The notes under the pieces are model-generated. The model did no database searches. It saw only the letters and a program-made list of their open reading frames with translations, and was not told the origin of the DNA. This document shows, one piece after another, positions 1-8,313 of a stretch of 64,000 nucleotides of DNA (within the stretch, counting starts at the first letter, position 1; each line of letters starts with the position of its first letter). Where the stretch lies: the NCBI GenBank assembly GCA_036306585.1, contig JAXJZF010000005.1, positions 186,001-250,000 of the forward strand, written 5' to 3'. This DNA is from Aphodovivens sp036306585 (lineage in GTDB: Bacteria; Actinomycetota; Coriobacteriia; Coriobacteriales; Eggerthellaceae). A program made the position numbers and the translations under genes.

Positions 1-1683
1 ATGTCGGGTAGGGGGTCCGGCGCCCGCAGGCAGGGCTTCGCCAGCGCGGAGTCGGTGGAGGCCGGCAACGCCAGGTTCGAGAGCAGGGGCGGCGGCACGT
101 TCAAGGTACCCGACCAAGGCTCCTTCGCCGAGGGCGGCAAGGGCGGCGTTTGCGGAGCGGCCGATGGCGCCCCCGACGCCGCCGCGGCCAAAGACGGGTT
201 CGCCGGCAGGGCCGGGAGCATCATCGCGGCCGGCTTCGTCGGGGAGCTCGACGACAGCGACGAGCTCTCCGGGTCCGAAGGCGCCTACCGCGCAGGAAGG
301 GCGGCTGCGGACATCCGGAAGCGGCGCAGGGCAAGGCCCGGGCCCGACCCGTTCGCGCCTGTGGAGGACGCTGTCGACGCCAACGCCGTCGCGGCAAAGG
401 AGACGAAGCGCGCCGTCGGAGAAGCCAGGGCCGTTGCCGGGCCGGGCGGTTCCTCAGAAAGCGCGCCCCGCTCGAAATCCCTGCTGGCAAGGGCCAAGGA
501 GGGCCTTGGCGGCAAGGCCGCCCGCAGATCTGCCACCACCGGCGGAAAGGCCGCCGGCGGCAGCGCCCTGGGCGAGGCCCAGGCCGCGTCCAACTACGCC
601 AGGTCGCGCGCCGCCCTGCAGGCCGCCGAGGCTGGGCCCGCCGCAGCGAAGGCCGGAGCCGGCGGAAGGCTCGCGGCGGCCGTCTCGACCGCCGCGCCCG
701 TTCTGGGCGGGGTCTTGGCGGGCGTCGCCGCCTTCGTAGCAGCGAGCCTCATCCTCTCGACGCTCCTGGGCGCGATCGCCGGCTTCTGGCAAGACGAGCA
801 GGACAGGGCCATGATCGAGGGCCTTCCCGGCTTCATCGCCTACGACATGGTGCTCGAGGCGCTGGAGTGCCAGGAGGAGTACGGGCATCCCGCAGGCTGC
901 ACCATCGCGCAGATCATCTGCGAGAGCGGCCAGGGCGACGCCATGAGCCAGCTGGCCACCAGGGACCACAACCTCTTCGGCATCAAGTGGGCATCGAGCT
1001 TCGCCAGCTGCCCGGAGGTCGCCGGCAAGGCGAGCTGGGCCACCCACGAGGAGGTGGACGGCCAGGCCGTCACCGTCATGGCCGACTTCACCGTGTTCCA
1101 GAGCGACGCGGACTGCATAAGGTTCAGGAGCAGGGTGCTCCTGCAGAACAGCCGCTATGCGGACAACGCGCTCATCAAGGAGGCCATCGCCGACCGCGAT
1201 TCGGACAAGATGGCCGAGGGCCTGAAGGACGCGGGCTACGCCACGAGCTCGGAGTATGTGGAGAGCCTGAAGTCGGTCATGAGGACCTACAACCTGTACC
1301 GCTTCGACGGCATGGGCGTCGACGACTTCGAGAAGGGCGCGGCCGGCGGCGACGCCATCGTGCAGGCCGCCTACAGCCAGCTGGGCGTGCCCTACGTCTG
1401 GGGCGGCTCGACGCCCGGCGTGGGGTTGGACTGCAGCGGCCTCACCCAGTACTGCTACCGGCAGGCGGGCATAAGCATCAGCCATTACACGGAAGACCAG
1501 CTCAAGGAGCTCACCGTCGTGCCGCTGTCGCAGGCGCGGCCGGGCGACATCCTCTACAAGTACGGCCACGTGGCCATCTACGTGGGGGGCGACGAGTACA
1601 TACACGAACCGCGCACGGGCGACGTGTGCAGGAAGGCGACGGGAATCTCGTTCTTCACCTGCGCCCTCAGATACACCGGATAA
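1..1683 (+). CDS. Membrane-anchored glucosaminidase-NlpC/P60 peptidoglycan hydrolase of a conjugative element
   Basis: A 560-residue bifunctional cell-wall hydrolase of the kind that conjugative elements use to open peptidoglycan for the mating channel. Residues 1-220 are low-complexity Ala/Gly/Arg-rich and probably cytoplasmic. A hydrophobic segment at about 225-265 should anchor it. Residues about 275-435 resemble a glucosaminidase/lysozyme-like domain with a candidate acid E308 in a CESG context. Residues about 445-560 form an NlpC/P60 peptidase with Cys478 (DCSG) and His523 (GHVAIYVG). The frame is open from the first base of the window, so the ATG at base 1 may be internal and the gene may be 5'-partial. 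It lies 12 bases upstream of a lipoprotein gene and reads in one direction with the other transfer genes. Fold assignment is confident; the exact substrate bond is inferred. Confidence 0.85.
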   Translation: MSGRGSGARRQGFASAESVEAGNARFESRGGGTFKVPDQGSFAEGGKGGVCGAADGAPDAAAAKDGFAGRAGSIIAAGFVGELDDSDELSGSEGAYRAGRAAADIRKRRRARPGPDPFAPVEDAVDANAVAAKETKRAVGEARAVAGPGGSSESAPRSKSLLARAKEGLGGKAARRSATTGGKAAGGSALGEAQAASNYARSRAALQAAEAGPAAAKAGAGGRLAAAVSTAAPVLGGVLAGVAAFVAASLILSTLLGAIAGFWQDEQDRAMIEGLPGFIAYDMVLEALECQEEYGHPAGCTIAQIICESGQGDAMSQLATRDHNLFGIKWASSFASCPEVAGKASWATHEEVDGQAVTVMADFTVFQSDADCIRFRSRVLLQNSRYADNALIKEAIADRDSDKMAEGLKDAGYATSSEYVESLKSVMRTYNLYRFDGMGVDDFEKGAAGGDAIVQAAYSQLGVPYVWGGSTPGVGLDCSGLTQYCYRQAGISISHYTEDQLKELTVVPLSQARPGDILYKYGHVAIYVGGDEYIHEPRTGDVCRKATGISFFTCALRYTG

Positions 1684-1695
1684 GGAGATTTCGAA

Positions 1696-2421
1696 ATGGA
1701 GAAGAAGACGAAGGCACTGGCCGCCATCGCGGCGGGCGCGCTGGCCATCGGGATCGCGCTGTCGGTCGCGAGCTGCGCCCTGCGCTCGGCGGAGACGGAT
1801 CAGCAGGCCGTACAGGAGGAGGCGCCCGTCGAGGAGGCCGCTCAAGGCCAGGGCGCCGCGGCGCCCGCGGCGCTCACGTCCTACGAGCTCGCCTGCTCCA
1901 AGGGCTGGAAGAGCGACGCGGGCTCGCTGCAGATGTCCAAGGGCATGGTCATCGAGAAGGGCGCGGACGGCAAGATCCACGTGCTGACCGTTTCCGAGGT
2001 GGAGGAGGCCGACGCCGGCAAGCAGGCCGTGTTCACGGTCGCCGGCACCGACGAGGATTCGCAGGACAGCGTCACCTGGACGCTGATATTCGACCGGTCC
2101 GGCGGCGCGGCAACCATGTCCAGCGACGACTTCAAGGTGAGCAAGAAGTATTCGGAGGGCGTCGCCGAAGGCACCGTATCCGTCAGCGGGATGGACGAGG
2201 CATACATAGGCCTCGTCGGAGGCGACGCGGAGCCGCTGCGCAAGGCGCTGGCTGCCTATATGGCCAAGAACGTGCCCCAGGCGGCGTCGGCCTCCTTCGA
2301 CGGCGAGGCGTCCGTCGACTTCAACGCCAAGACCGTCTCGGCCGCGTTCCACGCCGACGACGCCGCAAGGACCGTCCTCGTGGTGACGTACGCCGACGGC
2401 AAGTTCACCGTGTCGGGCTAG
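1696..2421 (+). CDS. Lipoprotein of the conjugative element
   Basis: A 241-residue protein with an N-terminal hydrophobic stretch ending in a lipobox (VASC, Cys27), so it should be exported and lipid-anchored on the outer membrane face. The mature part starts with a Glu/Gln-rich linker and then a compact, beta-rich region of about 170 residues that I do not recognise. It sits between the wall hydrolase and a VirB6/TrbL-like channel gene, with 12 and 9 base gaps. This suggests that it is a surface-exposed accessory of the mating apparatus. That role is inferred from context only. The start has a nearby purine-rich RBS (aaggag). Confidence 0.8.
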   Translation: MEKKTKALAAIAAGALAIGIALSVASCALRSAETDQQAVQEEAPVEEAAQGQGAAAPAALTSYELACSKGWKSDAGSLQMSKGMVIEKGADGKIHVLTVSEVEEADAGKQAVFTVAGTDEDSQDSVTWTLIFDRSGGAATMSSDDFKVSKKYSEGVAEGTVSVSGMDEAYIGLVGGDAEPLRKALAAYMAKNVPQAASASFDGEASVDFNAKTVSAAFHADDAARTVLVVTYADGKFTVSG

Positions 2422-2430
2422 GGGGTCGCT

Positions 2431-3438
2431 TTGCTTGAGAGAATCGGACGGGCGGCGCCTGCGCAGCGGAGGTTCCTGCTCTCGCTCGCGGGCAGCGCGC
2501 TCTTCTGCGCGGCGATGCTCTGGCTGCCGCAGCCTGCGCACGCCGACATCGCCGACACCGTCAACTCGTGGCTTTGCGGCATGCTGCGGGACTTCTGCAA
2601 CTGGATCTTCGGAGCCCAGGTGGACGTGCTCAGGTCCATCGGCGCCGAGGGCGTGCTCTCCGCCAGCTTCGAGACCATGCTGGGCGGCTCCGGCACCGTG
2701 AGCATGTACGACATCGTTCACGGCGTGTGGGAGAGCGCCATCCTGCCAATCGGCTGCGGGGTGCTCTCCTTCGTGTTCACCGTGCAGCTCATCAAGATCA
2801 GCCAGCGCATGGACGGCAGCTCCAGCATGCCGGCGGTGAAGGAGGTCGTCTTCCTGCTGGTGTTCTTCGCCGTGTTCCTGTTCCTGGTGCAGCACTCCTT
2901 CGAGCTCATGCAGGCGCTCTACGAGGTGACGCGCATCGCCATCCAGCGGGTGACCGACCTCTTCGGCAACGGCGCGGAGCTCGACATGGGCAAGGTGTCC
3001 ATCACCACCACCGACGACGACGTGCCAGCGCTTTTGGGGATGGCCGTGGTGGCGCTGGTCAGCTGGGTCGTGGTACTGGTGGCCTATATCGTGGCGCTTG
3101 TGGTGAGCTGGGCCCGCGCCATCCAGCTCTACCTGATGGCGGCGTTCAGCCCCATACCGTTGAGCCTCATGGGCCTGGAGGACACCAGGCAGATCGGCAT
3201 CGGGTACCTGCGCAGCTTCGCCAGCGTGTGCCTGGCGGGCGTCATCATCCTCGTGATCCTCGTAAGCTTTCCCGTGGTGCTGGGCGGGCTCGATGCCGTG
3301 AACGCCGGCACGGGCACGCCGATGGACAGCGTCGTCGGAGGCCTGAGCTACGCGCTGCAGTATCTGGCCGTCTGCGTCCTGCTGATACTCAGCCTGGTGA
3401 AGAGCGGGGCCTGGGCTCGCGACGTCATGGGCGGATAG
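2431..3438 (+). CDS. VirB6/TrbL-like conjugal transfer membrane protein
   Basis: A 335-residue polytopic membrane protein. It has an N-terminal signal-like helix (residues about 15-37), a short extracytoplasmic segment, then about five to six hydrophobic segments, including pairs near residues 105-165 and 205-330. This layout fits the VirB6/TrbL-type inner-membrane channel proteins of Gram-positive conjugative elements, and the gene sits in the right place next to the wall hydrolase. The likely start is TTG at 2431, eight nt after a G-rich stretch behind the preceding stop. No in-frame ATG lies early enough to keep the signal helix. A strong terminator follows at 3486. Family assignment rests on topology and neighbours. 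Confidence 0.7.
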   Translation: MLERIGRAAPAQRRFLLSLAGSALFCAAMLWLPQPAHADIADTVNSWLCGMLRDFCNWIFGAQVDVLRSIGAEGVLSASFETMLGGSGTVSMYDIVHGVWESAILPIGCGVLSFVFTVQLIKISQRMDGSSSMPAVKEVVFLLVFFAVFLFLVQHSFELMQALYEVTRIAIQRVTDLFGNGAELDMGKVSITTTDDDVPALLGMAVVALVSWVVVLVAYIVALVVSWARAIQLYLMAAFSPIPLSLMGLEDTRQIGIGYLRSFASVCLAGVIILVILVSFPVVLGGLDAVNAGTGTPMDSVVGGLSYALQYLAVCVLLILSLVKSGAWARDVMGG

Positions 3439-3485
3439 GGGCCGGGCGCGAGTCTTCGAAAAGCCTGGCCACACAGAGAAGCCAA

Positions 3486-3517
3486 GGGCGGCACGGACTC
3501 CCGTGCCGCCCTTTTTT
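3486..3517 (+). terminator. Rho-independent terminator after the TrbL-like gene
   Basis: A perfect 11-bp GC-rich stem (3486-3496 with 3501-3511), a 4-nt loop and a run of six T (3512-3517). It ends the transfer-gene transcript 50 bases after the stop at 3438. Confidence 0.9.
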
Positions 3518-3676
3518 CGGCGCGCCTTGTCCAAACGGCGGCCTTTCCCGACTTGGGGTAGGGCGGCGCGCCCGCGGACCTTTCCCGGGAAGGAGGGCTT
3601 TCTGCCCGCGAGCGCGCCGCCCGTCCGACGAGGCGGGCCGCACGGCCCGCCCGAACCGTTTTGAAAGGAAGGGCGC

Positions 3677-4174
3677 ATGCCTAACGAGAGCAAGAGCGTC
3701 TACGTGACGCTCCACAAGAACTTCGTGAGGGAGGGAATCCCCTACACGGATCGCGAGACGGGCGAACAGCGCACGTTCAACTCGGCAACCATGCCCAGGG
3801 GCACGTCGATCGACGGCCGGGACGTGAGCTTCTTCGAGTTCTCCCCGCTGTACGTGAACGAGTCGCGCAAGGGGGAGGACTATCGCGACATCCCGTTGCT
3901 GAAGGGCCGCGAGGTGTGGCTGCAGAAGACCGTTCTCGGCGAGGACGGGAAGCCGGTGCTGGACGCCGACGGCGGCAAGGTGCGCGAGACGGTCAAGGTC
4001 ATGCCGGAGCAGGTTCGCCTCGCCTTGGACCAGCAGCGGCAGGACTACCTCGCCTCCTTGAAGCAGCGAAGTCTCCACGACCGGGCCGATGCGGCCACCC
4101 GCGGCGCGCTCGGCCGCGCGCAGGACGACCAGCCGCGCCGGCAGGGCCTGGCGCACGACGATATCCCGTTCTAA
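3677..4174 (+). CDS. Element-encoded protein with an SSB-like C-terminal tip
   Basis: A 165-residue protein of unknown family. The N-terminal 110 residues look like a compact beta-rich fold (SVYVTLHKNFV..., VSFFEFSPLYV). A charged, flexible tail follows and ends in DDIPF, the tip by which bacterial single-stranded-DNA-binding proteins recruit DNA metabolism enzymes. No other SSB signature is clear, so an OB-fold ssDNA-binding role in conjugal DNA processing is only a hypothesis. A GGAAGG-type RBS stands 6 bases before the ATG. The stop is 10 bases from the VaFE surface-protein start, and the two are probably cotranscribed. Confidence 0.7.
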   Translation: MPNESKSVYVTLHKNFVREGIPYTDRETGEQRTFNSATMPRGTSIDGRDVSFFEFSPLYVNESRKGEDYRDIPLLKGREVWLQKTVLGEDGKPVLDADGGKVRETVKVMPEQVRLALDQQRQDYLASLKQRSLHDRADAATRGALGRAQDDQPRRQGLAHDDIPF

Positions 4175-4184
4175 GGAGGCGGCC

Positions 4185-7100
4185 ATGACAGCGAGAGCAA
4201 CAGAGACCGCCGCCTTGTCGAAGATCGTTCGGATCATGATGAGCGTGGCTCTGCTCGTCGGCATGTGCGCATCGGCGCCCATGCAGGCGCAGGCCTCCGA
4301 GTCCGTCGAGGTGACCGTCGGCGACGACGTCCCCTACGCCGGCTACTTCACGACGCGCATGTGGGCCGACGGCGAGGTGGCCTACTGCGCCGAACCCGCG
4401 GCGGGCACGCCCGCGCCGGGGACCTACTCTAAGTCGGGCATCTCCGACGGCGACCTGGCCGCCGCGATGTGGTTCAGCTACGGCGCGCCGGGCTTCGACG
4501 AGTCCGTGTTCCCGGAAAGGTGGTACGACGGCACGGGTTGGAGCGAGGATAAGTACCTGGTGGCGAGCCACGTACTGCTGTCGTTCGCCTACCAGGGCTC
4601 GCGCGGCGAGGCGGCTTACGGGACCAACGCGCAGTTCGAGAAGTGGGCCAAGGACGAGCTCCTCGGCGACACCTGGTCCAAGGTAAAGAACCGTGCGGAC
4701 GAGGTGTCCACGGGCTTTGAGGCCTTCTCGGTGAAGACCGGCTCCGCGACGCAGGTGCTCATGAGCTTCACCTGGAAGACGGGAGGCCTCAAGGTCGCCA
4801 AGGAAGACTCGCAGGCAGGCAGCGCGCCCCAGGGCGACGCCAGCCTCGCCGGAGCGAGGTTCGATATCGTCAACGCCTCCGGAAAGAGCGCGCTGGTCGA
4901 CGGAAGGTCCTACGGCGACGGCGAGGTCGTGAAAACCATCGAGGCAGAGTGGGACGCTGCGGCGAAGGCGTACGTGGCCGCCACCGGGTCAGGCGACCTG
5001 CCGTGCGGCGTCTACAAGGTCGTCGAGTCGCAGGCCCCCGAGGGGTACCTCGCCTCGGATTGGTCGAAGACGGCGAAGATCAAGGAGAACGGCGAGGTCG
5101 TCGACCTGACGGGCGGCCCCTGCAAGGACGACGTCGCCCGCGGCGGCGTGCAGGTCACGAAGTCCGACAGGGAGCTCGGCAAGTCCGAGGCTCTGGGCGG
5201 CGACTCCCACGGTGCGTTGGGCTGCGGCTCCACGCTCTCCGGCATCGAGTTCGCCATAACCAACGAGTCGGCGGCTAAGGTGCTGGTCGGCGGCGAGTGG
5301 TTCGAGCCTGGCGAGACGGTGGCCACCGTGACCACGGCGTGGAACGAGGAGGCGGGCGCCTACACCGCGCAGACCGCCGCCGACGCGCTGCCCTACGGCA
5401 CCTACGCGATCCGAGAGACCAAGAGCAACGACTCCTACCTGCTGACCGACGGCGAGCCCAAGACGTTCCAGGTCCGCGAGAACGGCGCCATCGCAAAGGC
5501 CTCCTCGGGCGGCGGCGAGCTCGAGTTCTTCGACCAGGTCATCCGCAACGACCTCGAGATAGCGAAGATGGCCGAGGACACCAACGAGTCCCTGCAGGTC
5601 GCCTTCAAGGTGACCAACGAGGCGACGGGCGAGGCCCATGTTGTCGTGACCGACAAGAACGGCAACGTCTCCACGGCGTCCTCCTGGAACAAGCACAGCG
5701 CCAACACCAACGGCAACGACCGGCTGCTGGGCGTCGGGGCAGTCAACGCCTCGGACATGGACCCCAAGGCGGGCGTGTGGTTCTCCCTCGGCGAGGACGG
5801 CTCCGTCGCCGAAGTCGACGACGGTCTGGCAGCGCTGCCCTTCGGCAAGTACACGCTCGAGGAGCTGCGCAGCGACGCCAACGAGGGCTACGACCTGATC
5901 AAGAAGACGTTCGTCATCGAGCGCGACTCCTCCGCCGCCAAGGCGGTGTGGATGAGCCTCGACGACAAGGAGGGTCCCAAGGTCCAGACCGAGGCCACGG
6001 ACGCGTCCGACGGCGACCATGTGGCTCAAGTCTCTGGCGAAGTCACACTGTCAGACACCGTGTACTACGAGAACCTCAAGACCGACGGCACCGAGTACAC
6101 CGTCACGGGCACCCTCATGCTCAAATCCACCGGCGAGGCGCTCGTCGGTGCTGATGGCAACCCCGTGACCGCGAGCAAGACCTTTAGGCCCAAGCAGCGC
6201 TCCGGCGAGGTGGAGCTTCAATTCGCCTTCGACGGGAGCCTGCTGGCGGGTGAGGACGTCGTGGCCTTCGAATCCCTGGTGTCGGGCGGCGTGGAGGTGG
6301 CGGTCCATGCCGACATCGATGATGAGGGGCAGACCGTTCACCTCGTGGGCATCGGCACCACGGCGACCGACAAAGCGGACGGCGACAAGCTCGTCACCGG
6401 TGTCGACATCACCATCGTCGACGAGGTCGCATACGAGGGACTGACCCCCGGCGTCGAGTACACGCTCGAGGCTGCGCTGATGGATGCCGAGACCGGCGAC
6501 CCCGTGACCGTCGGCGGCAAGCAGGTTGCCGGAACCGCAACGTTCGCCCCCGACGAAGCCGACGGCGTCCAGGCGGTGGAGCTCGCATTCGACGGCACCG
6601 GCTTGGGCGGTAAGGGCGTCGTGGTGTTCGAGAAGCTCTTCGCCGCCGGCGCGCAGCTCGCAGCACACGAGGACCTTTCCGACGAGGGGCAAACCGTCAC
6701 CGTCGTCGAGATAGGCACGAAGCTCACCGACGCCGAGGATGGCGACCAAGTCGTTGCCAACGGCAAGGTGAAGCTCGTCGACACCGTGGAGTACAAGGGC
6801 CTTGTCCCTGGCGAGACCTACACCGCAAACGGCACGCTCATCGACAAGTCGACCGGCGAGACGCTGGTCGATGCCGGAGGCAATCCCGTGACCGCCACCG
6901 CCGAGTTCGCCCCCCAGGCGGCCGAGGGCATTGTGGAGGTCGCCTTCGAGTTCGACGCGTCCCATCTCGAGGAGGGAGCGGCCCTCGTGGCCTTCGAGCG
7001 CTGTCTCGATGCCAAGGGCAACGTCGTCGCCGTCCACGAGGACGTCGACGACGAAGGCCAGACGGTGGTGGTCGACAACCCCGACACCCCCGAAGTTCCC

Positions 7101-7283
7101 GATGCGCCAGGCGAGAAGCTGGACAAGACCGGCGTGGACCTCATGCCCTATATGCTGGGCGCCGGTATGGCCCTCGCGGCTGCCTTGGCACTCGCTGCAT
7201 ACGGCTTGCAGAGACGCAACCCCGACGACCCTGAGCCCGACGACCACGGGCACGGAGAGGAAGCGGCGGAGCGCGAGGCCTAA
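4185..7283 (+). CDS. VaFE-repeat surface-anchored protein with thioester-like N-terminal domain
   Basis: A 1032-residue cell-wall protein. The start is ATG 4185 behind a clear AAGGAGG. A signal peptide covers about residues 1-37. An N-terminal thioester-like domain has Cys68 (AYCAEP); at the place where classical thioester domains have Gln the sequence reads SH (His129). Three SpaA/Cna-B-like domains follow (about 205-310, 320-435, 450-600). Then come three tandem VaFE repeats (about 605-965), each with a xVAFE/VVFE-type motif and a DDEGQT/SDEGQT box. The C-terminus has an LDKTG sorting motif, a membrane helix, RR, and an unusually long acidic tail. It is very probably a substrate of the class B sortase encoded 163 bases downstream. 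A role in adhesion between donor and recipient, or to the host, is inferred. Confidence 0.9.
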   Translation: MTARATETAALSKIVRIMMSVALLVGMCASAPMQAQASESVEVTVGDDVPYAGYFTTRMWADGEVAYCAEPAAGTPAPGTYSKSGISDGDLAAAMWFSYGAPGFDESVFPERWYDGTGWSEDKYLVASHVLLSFAYQGSRGEAAYGTNAQFEKWAKDELLGDTWSKVKNRADEVSTGFEAFSVKTGSATQVLMSFTWKTGGLKVAKEDSQAGSAPQGDASLAGARFDIVNASGKSALVDGRSYGDGEVVKTIEAEWDAAAKAYVAATGSGDLPCGVYKVVESQAPEGYLASDWSKTAKIKENGEVVDLTGGPCKDDVARGGVQVTKSDRELGKSEALGGDSHGALGCGSTLSGIEFAITNESAAKVLVGGEWFEPGETVATVTTAWNEEAGAYTAQTAADALPYGTYAIRETKSNDSYLLTDGEPKTFQVRENGAIAKASSGGGELEFFDQVIRNDLEIAKMAEDTNESLQVAFKVTNEATGEAHVVVTDKNGNVSTASSWNKHSANTNGNDRLLGVGAVNASDMDPKAGVWFSLGEDGSVAEVDDGLAALPFGKYTLEELRSDANEGYDLIKKTFVIERDSSAAKAVWMSLDDKEGPKVQTEATDASDGDHVAQVSGEVTLSDTVYYENLKTDGTEYTVTGTLMLKSTGEALVGADGNPVTASKTFRPKQRSGEVELQFAFDGSLLAGEDVVAFESLVSGGVEVAVHADIDDEGQTVHLVGIGTTATDKADGDKLVTGVDITIVDEVAYEGLTPGVEYTLEAALMDAETGDPVTVGGKQVAGTATFAPDEADGVQAVELAFDGTGLGGKGVVVFEKLFAAGAQLAAHEDLSDEGQTVTVVEIGTKLTDAEDGDQVVANGKVKLVDTVEYKGLVPGETYTANGTLIDKSTGETLVDAGGNPVTATAEFAPQAAEGIVEVAFEFDASHLEEGAALVAFERCLDAKGNVVAVHEDVDDEGQTVVVDNPDTPEVPDAPGEKLDKTGVDLMPYMLGAGMALAAALALAAYGLQRRNPDDPEPDDHGHGEEAAEREA

Positions 7284-7305
7284 GGCCGACGCCCGCTCGA
7301 AAGCA

Positions 7306-7330
7306 GGAAGGCGGCCTCGGGCCGCCTTCC
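7306..7330 (+). terminator. Hairpin between the VaFE gene and the sortase gene
   Basis: A perfect 11-bp stem (7306-7316 with 7320-7330) and a 3-nt loop, but only a short T/G tail. It lies 23 bases after the surface-protein stop. It may partly terminate transcription, or protect the upstream mRNA and lower sortase expression. Confidence 0.6.
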
Positions 7331-7350
7331 TTGTGGATATGGAGGAAACC

Positions 7351-7449
7351 ATGGAAGGAACCACCCGAGAATCCGGCATCGAGGACGTCGCGGGAGCGTT
7401 GGAGAAGACGGGAAGCGGCGGCAAGCGCTCCGATGGCGGGCATCGATGA
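7351..7449 (+). CDS. Possible small leader peptide coupled to sortase
   Basis: A 32-codon ORF starting at ATG 7351, five bases behind a strong GGAGG. Its TGA (7447-7449) overlaps the sortase ATG (7446) in an ATGA junction, typical of translational coupling. The peptide is hydrophilic and matches no family I know. It includes EKTG, which is probably fortuitous. It may be a real short protein or only a way to load ribosomes onto the sortase gene, which has no RBS of its own that I can see. Confidence 0.4.
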   Translation: MEGTTRESGIEDVAGALEKTGSGGKRSDGGHR

Positions 7450-8213
7450 GGGGCAAGGCCAAATCGCGCATCGCCCTCGTCCTCGCCGCAGCGCTCGCCT
7501 TGGGGGCCGTGGGCGTGCTGTCGTCCATGGCCTGGCTGACCGAGAGGGCGAGCAACCTCGATCCCGATCCGAGCGGGGTCGAGGCAATCGGCGCCGAAGA
7601 CGAGGCGGCCGGAGAAAACGACGGCTCCGGGGGCGTCGACTGGGGCTACTGGCAGGGCGTCAACCCGGACATCATCGGATGGGTCACCGTGCCGGGCGCC
7701 GGCATCGACTACCCGATCGTCCAGGCCCATGAGGGCGACCCCGACCACTACCTCCGCTACGACGTGTACGGCGGCTGGAACTACCACGGCGTGCCCTACC
7801 TGCACTGGAAGTGCGCAGATGATGGCCTGCTGGGCGCCGGCAACGCCCTGGTGTTCGGCCACCATCTCAACGACGGCACGATGTTCTCCGCGTTGGCGTG
7901 TTTCTCGGACGCCGGTTACGCGGAGGGGCATTCCCCGATCATCCTGCAGACCCCCGAGGGCGACGCCGGGCTGAGGGTGCTTGCGGTCGACGTTGTCGAT
8001 GCCGGCCGCGAGGGCGCCAAGGTTGAGTTCACCGACGACGCCGAGCATGCGCAATGGCTTGCCCGGGTCGTGGCCGACGCCGACCTGAGTCTCGTCGGAG
8101 AGGGCTTCGACTTCTCGTCCGTGAAAAGCGTCGTCACCCTCTGCACCTGCAGCTATAACCGCTGGGGCAACGAGCGCACGCTGGTGATATGCGCCGTCGA
8201 CGCGCTCGGGTGA
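7446..8213 (+). CDS. srtB: Class B sortase
   Basis: A 255-residue membrane-anchored transpeptidase. A single N-terminal helix at about residues 9-30 is followed by an acidic linker and the sortase barrel. Catalytic residues are visible: His139/140 (GHHLND), Cys235 in the TLCTC motif and Arg244 (NERT). The sequence IIGWVTVPGAGIDYPIVQ near residue 76 is typical of class B sortases. It should join the LDKTG signal of the VaFE protein encoded just upstream to the cell wall or to another subunit; that pairing is inferred from adjacency. The start overlaps the stop of a 32-codon ORF. Confidence 0.92.
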   Translation: MRGKAKSRIALVLAAALALGAVGVLSSMAWLTERASNLDPDPSGVEAIGAEDEAAGENDGSGGVDWGYWQGVNPDIIGWVTVPGAGIDYPIVQAHEGDPDHYLRYDVYGGWNYHGVPYLHWKCADDGLLGAGNALVFGHHLNDGTMFSALACFSDAGYAEGHSPIILQTPEGDAGLRVLAVDVVDAGREGAKVEFTDDAEHAQWLARVVADADLSLVGEGFDFSSVKSVVTLCTCSYNRWGNERTLVICAVDALG

Positions 8214-8313
8214 TGCAGGGGTGGGCGCGTTCGGCGCCGATGCGCGCCTGTCGCACGAAGCACGGGCGCGTGCGATGTGAATCATGGAAGTCCGCACGTG
8301 AAAGGCGAGATCG

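Noticed and set aside
454..3693. A 1079-codon minus-strand frame across the transfer genes
   Set aside because: It spans several genuine genes and intergenic DNA, has no domain, and shows shadow-type composition.
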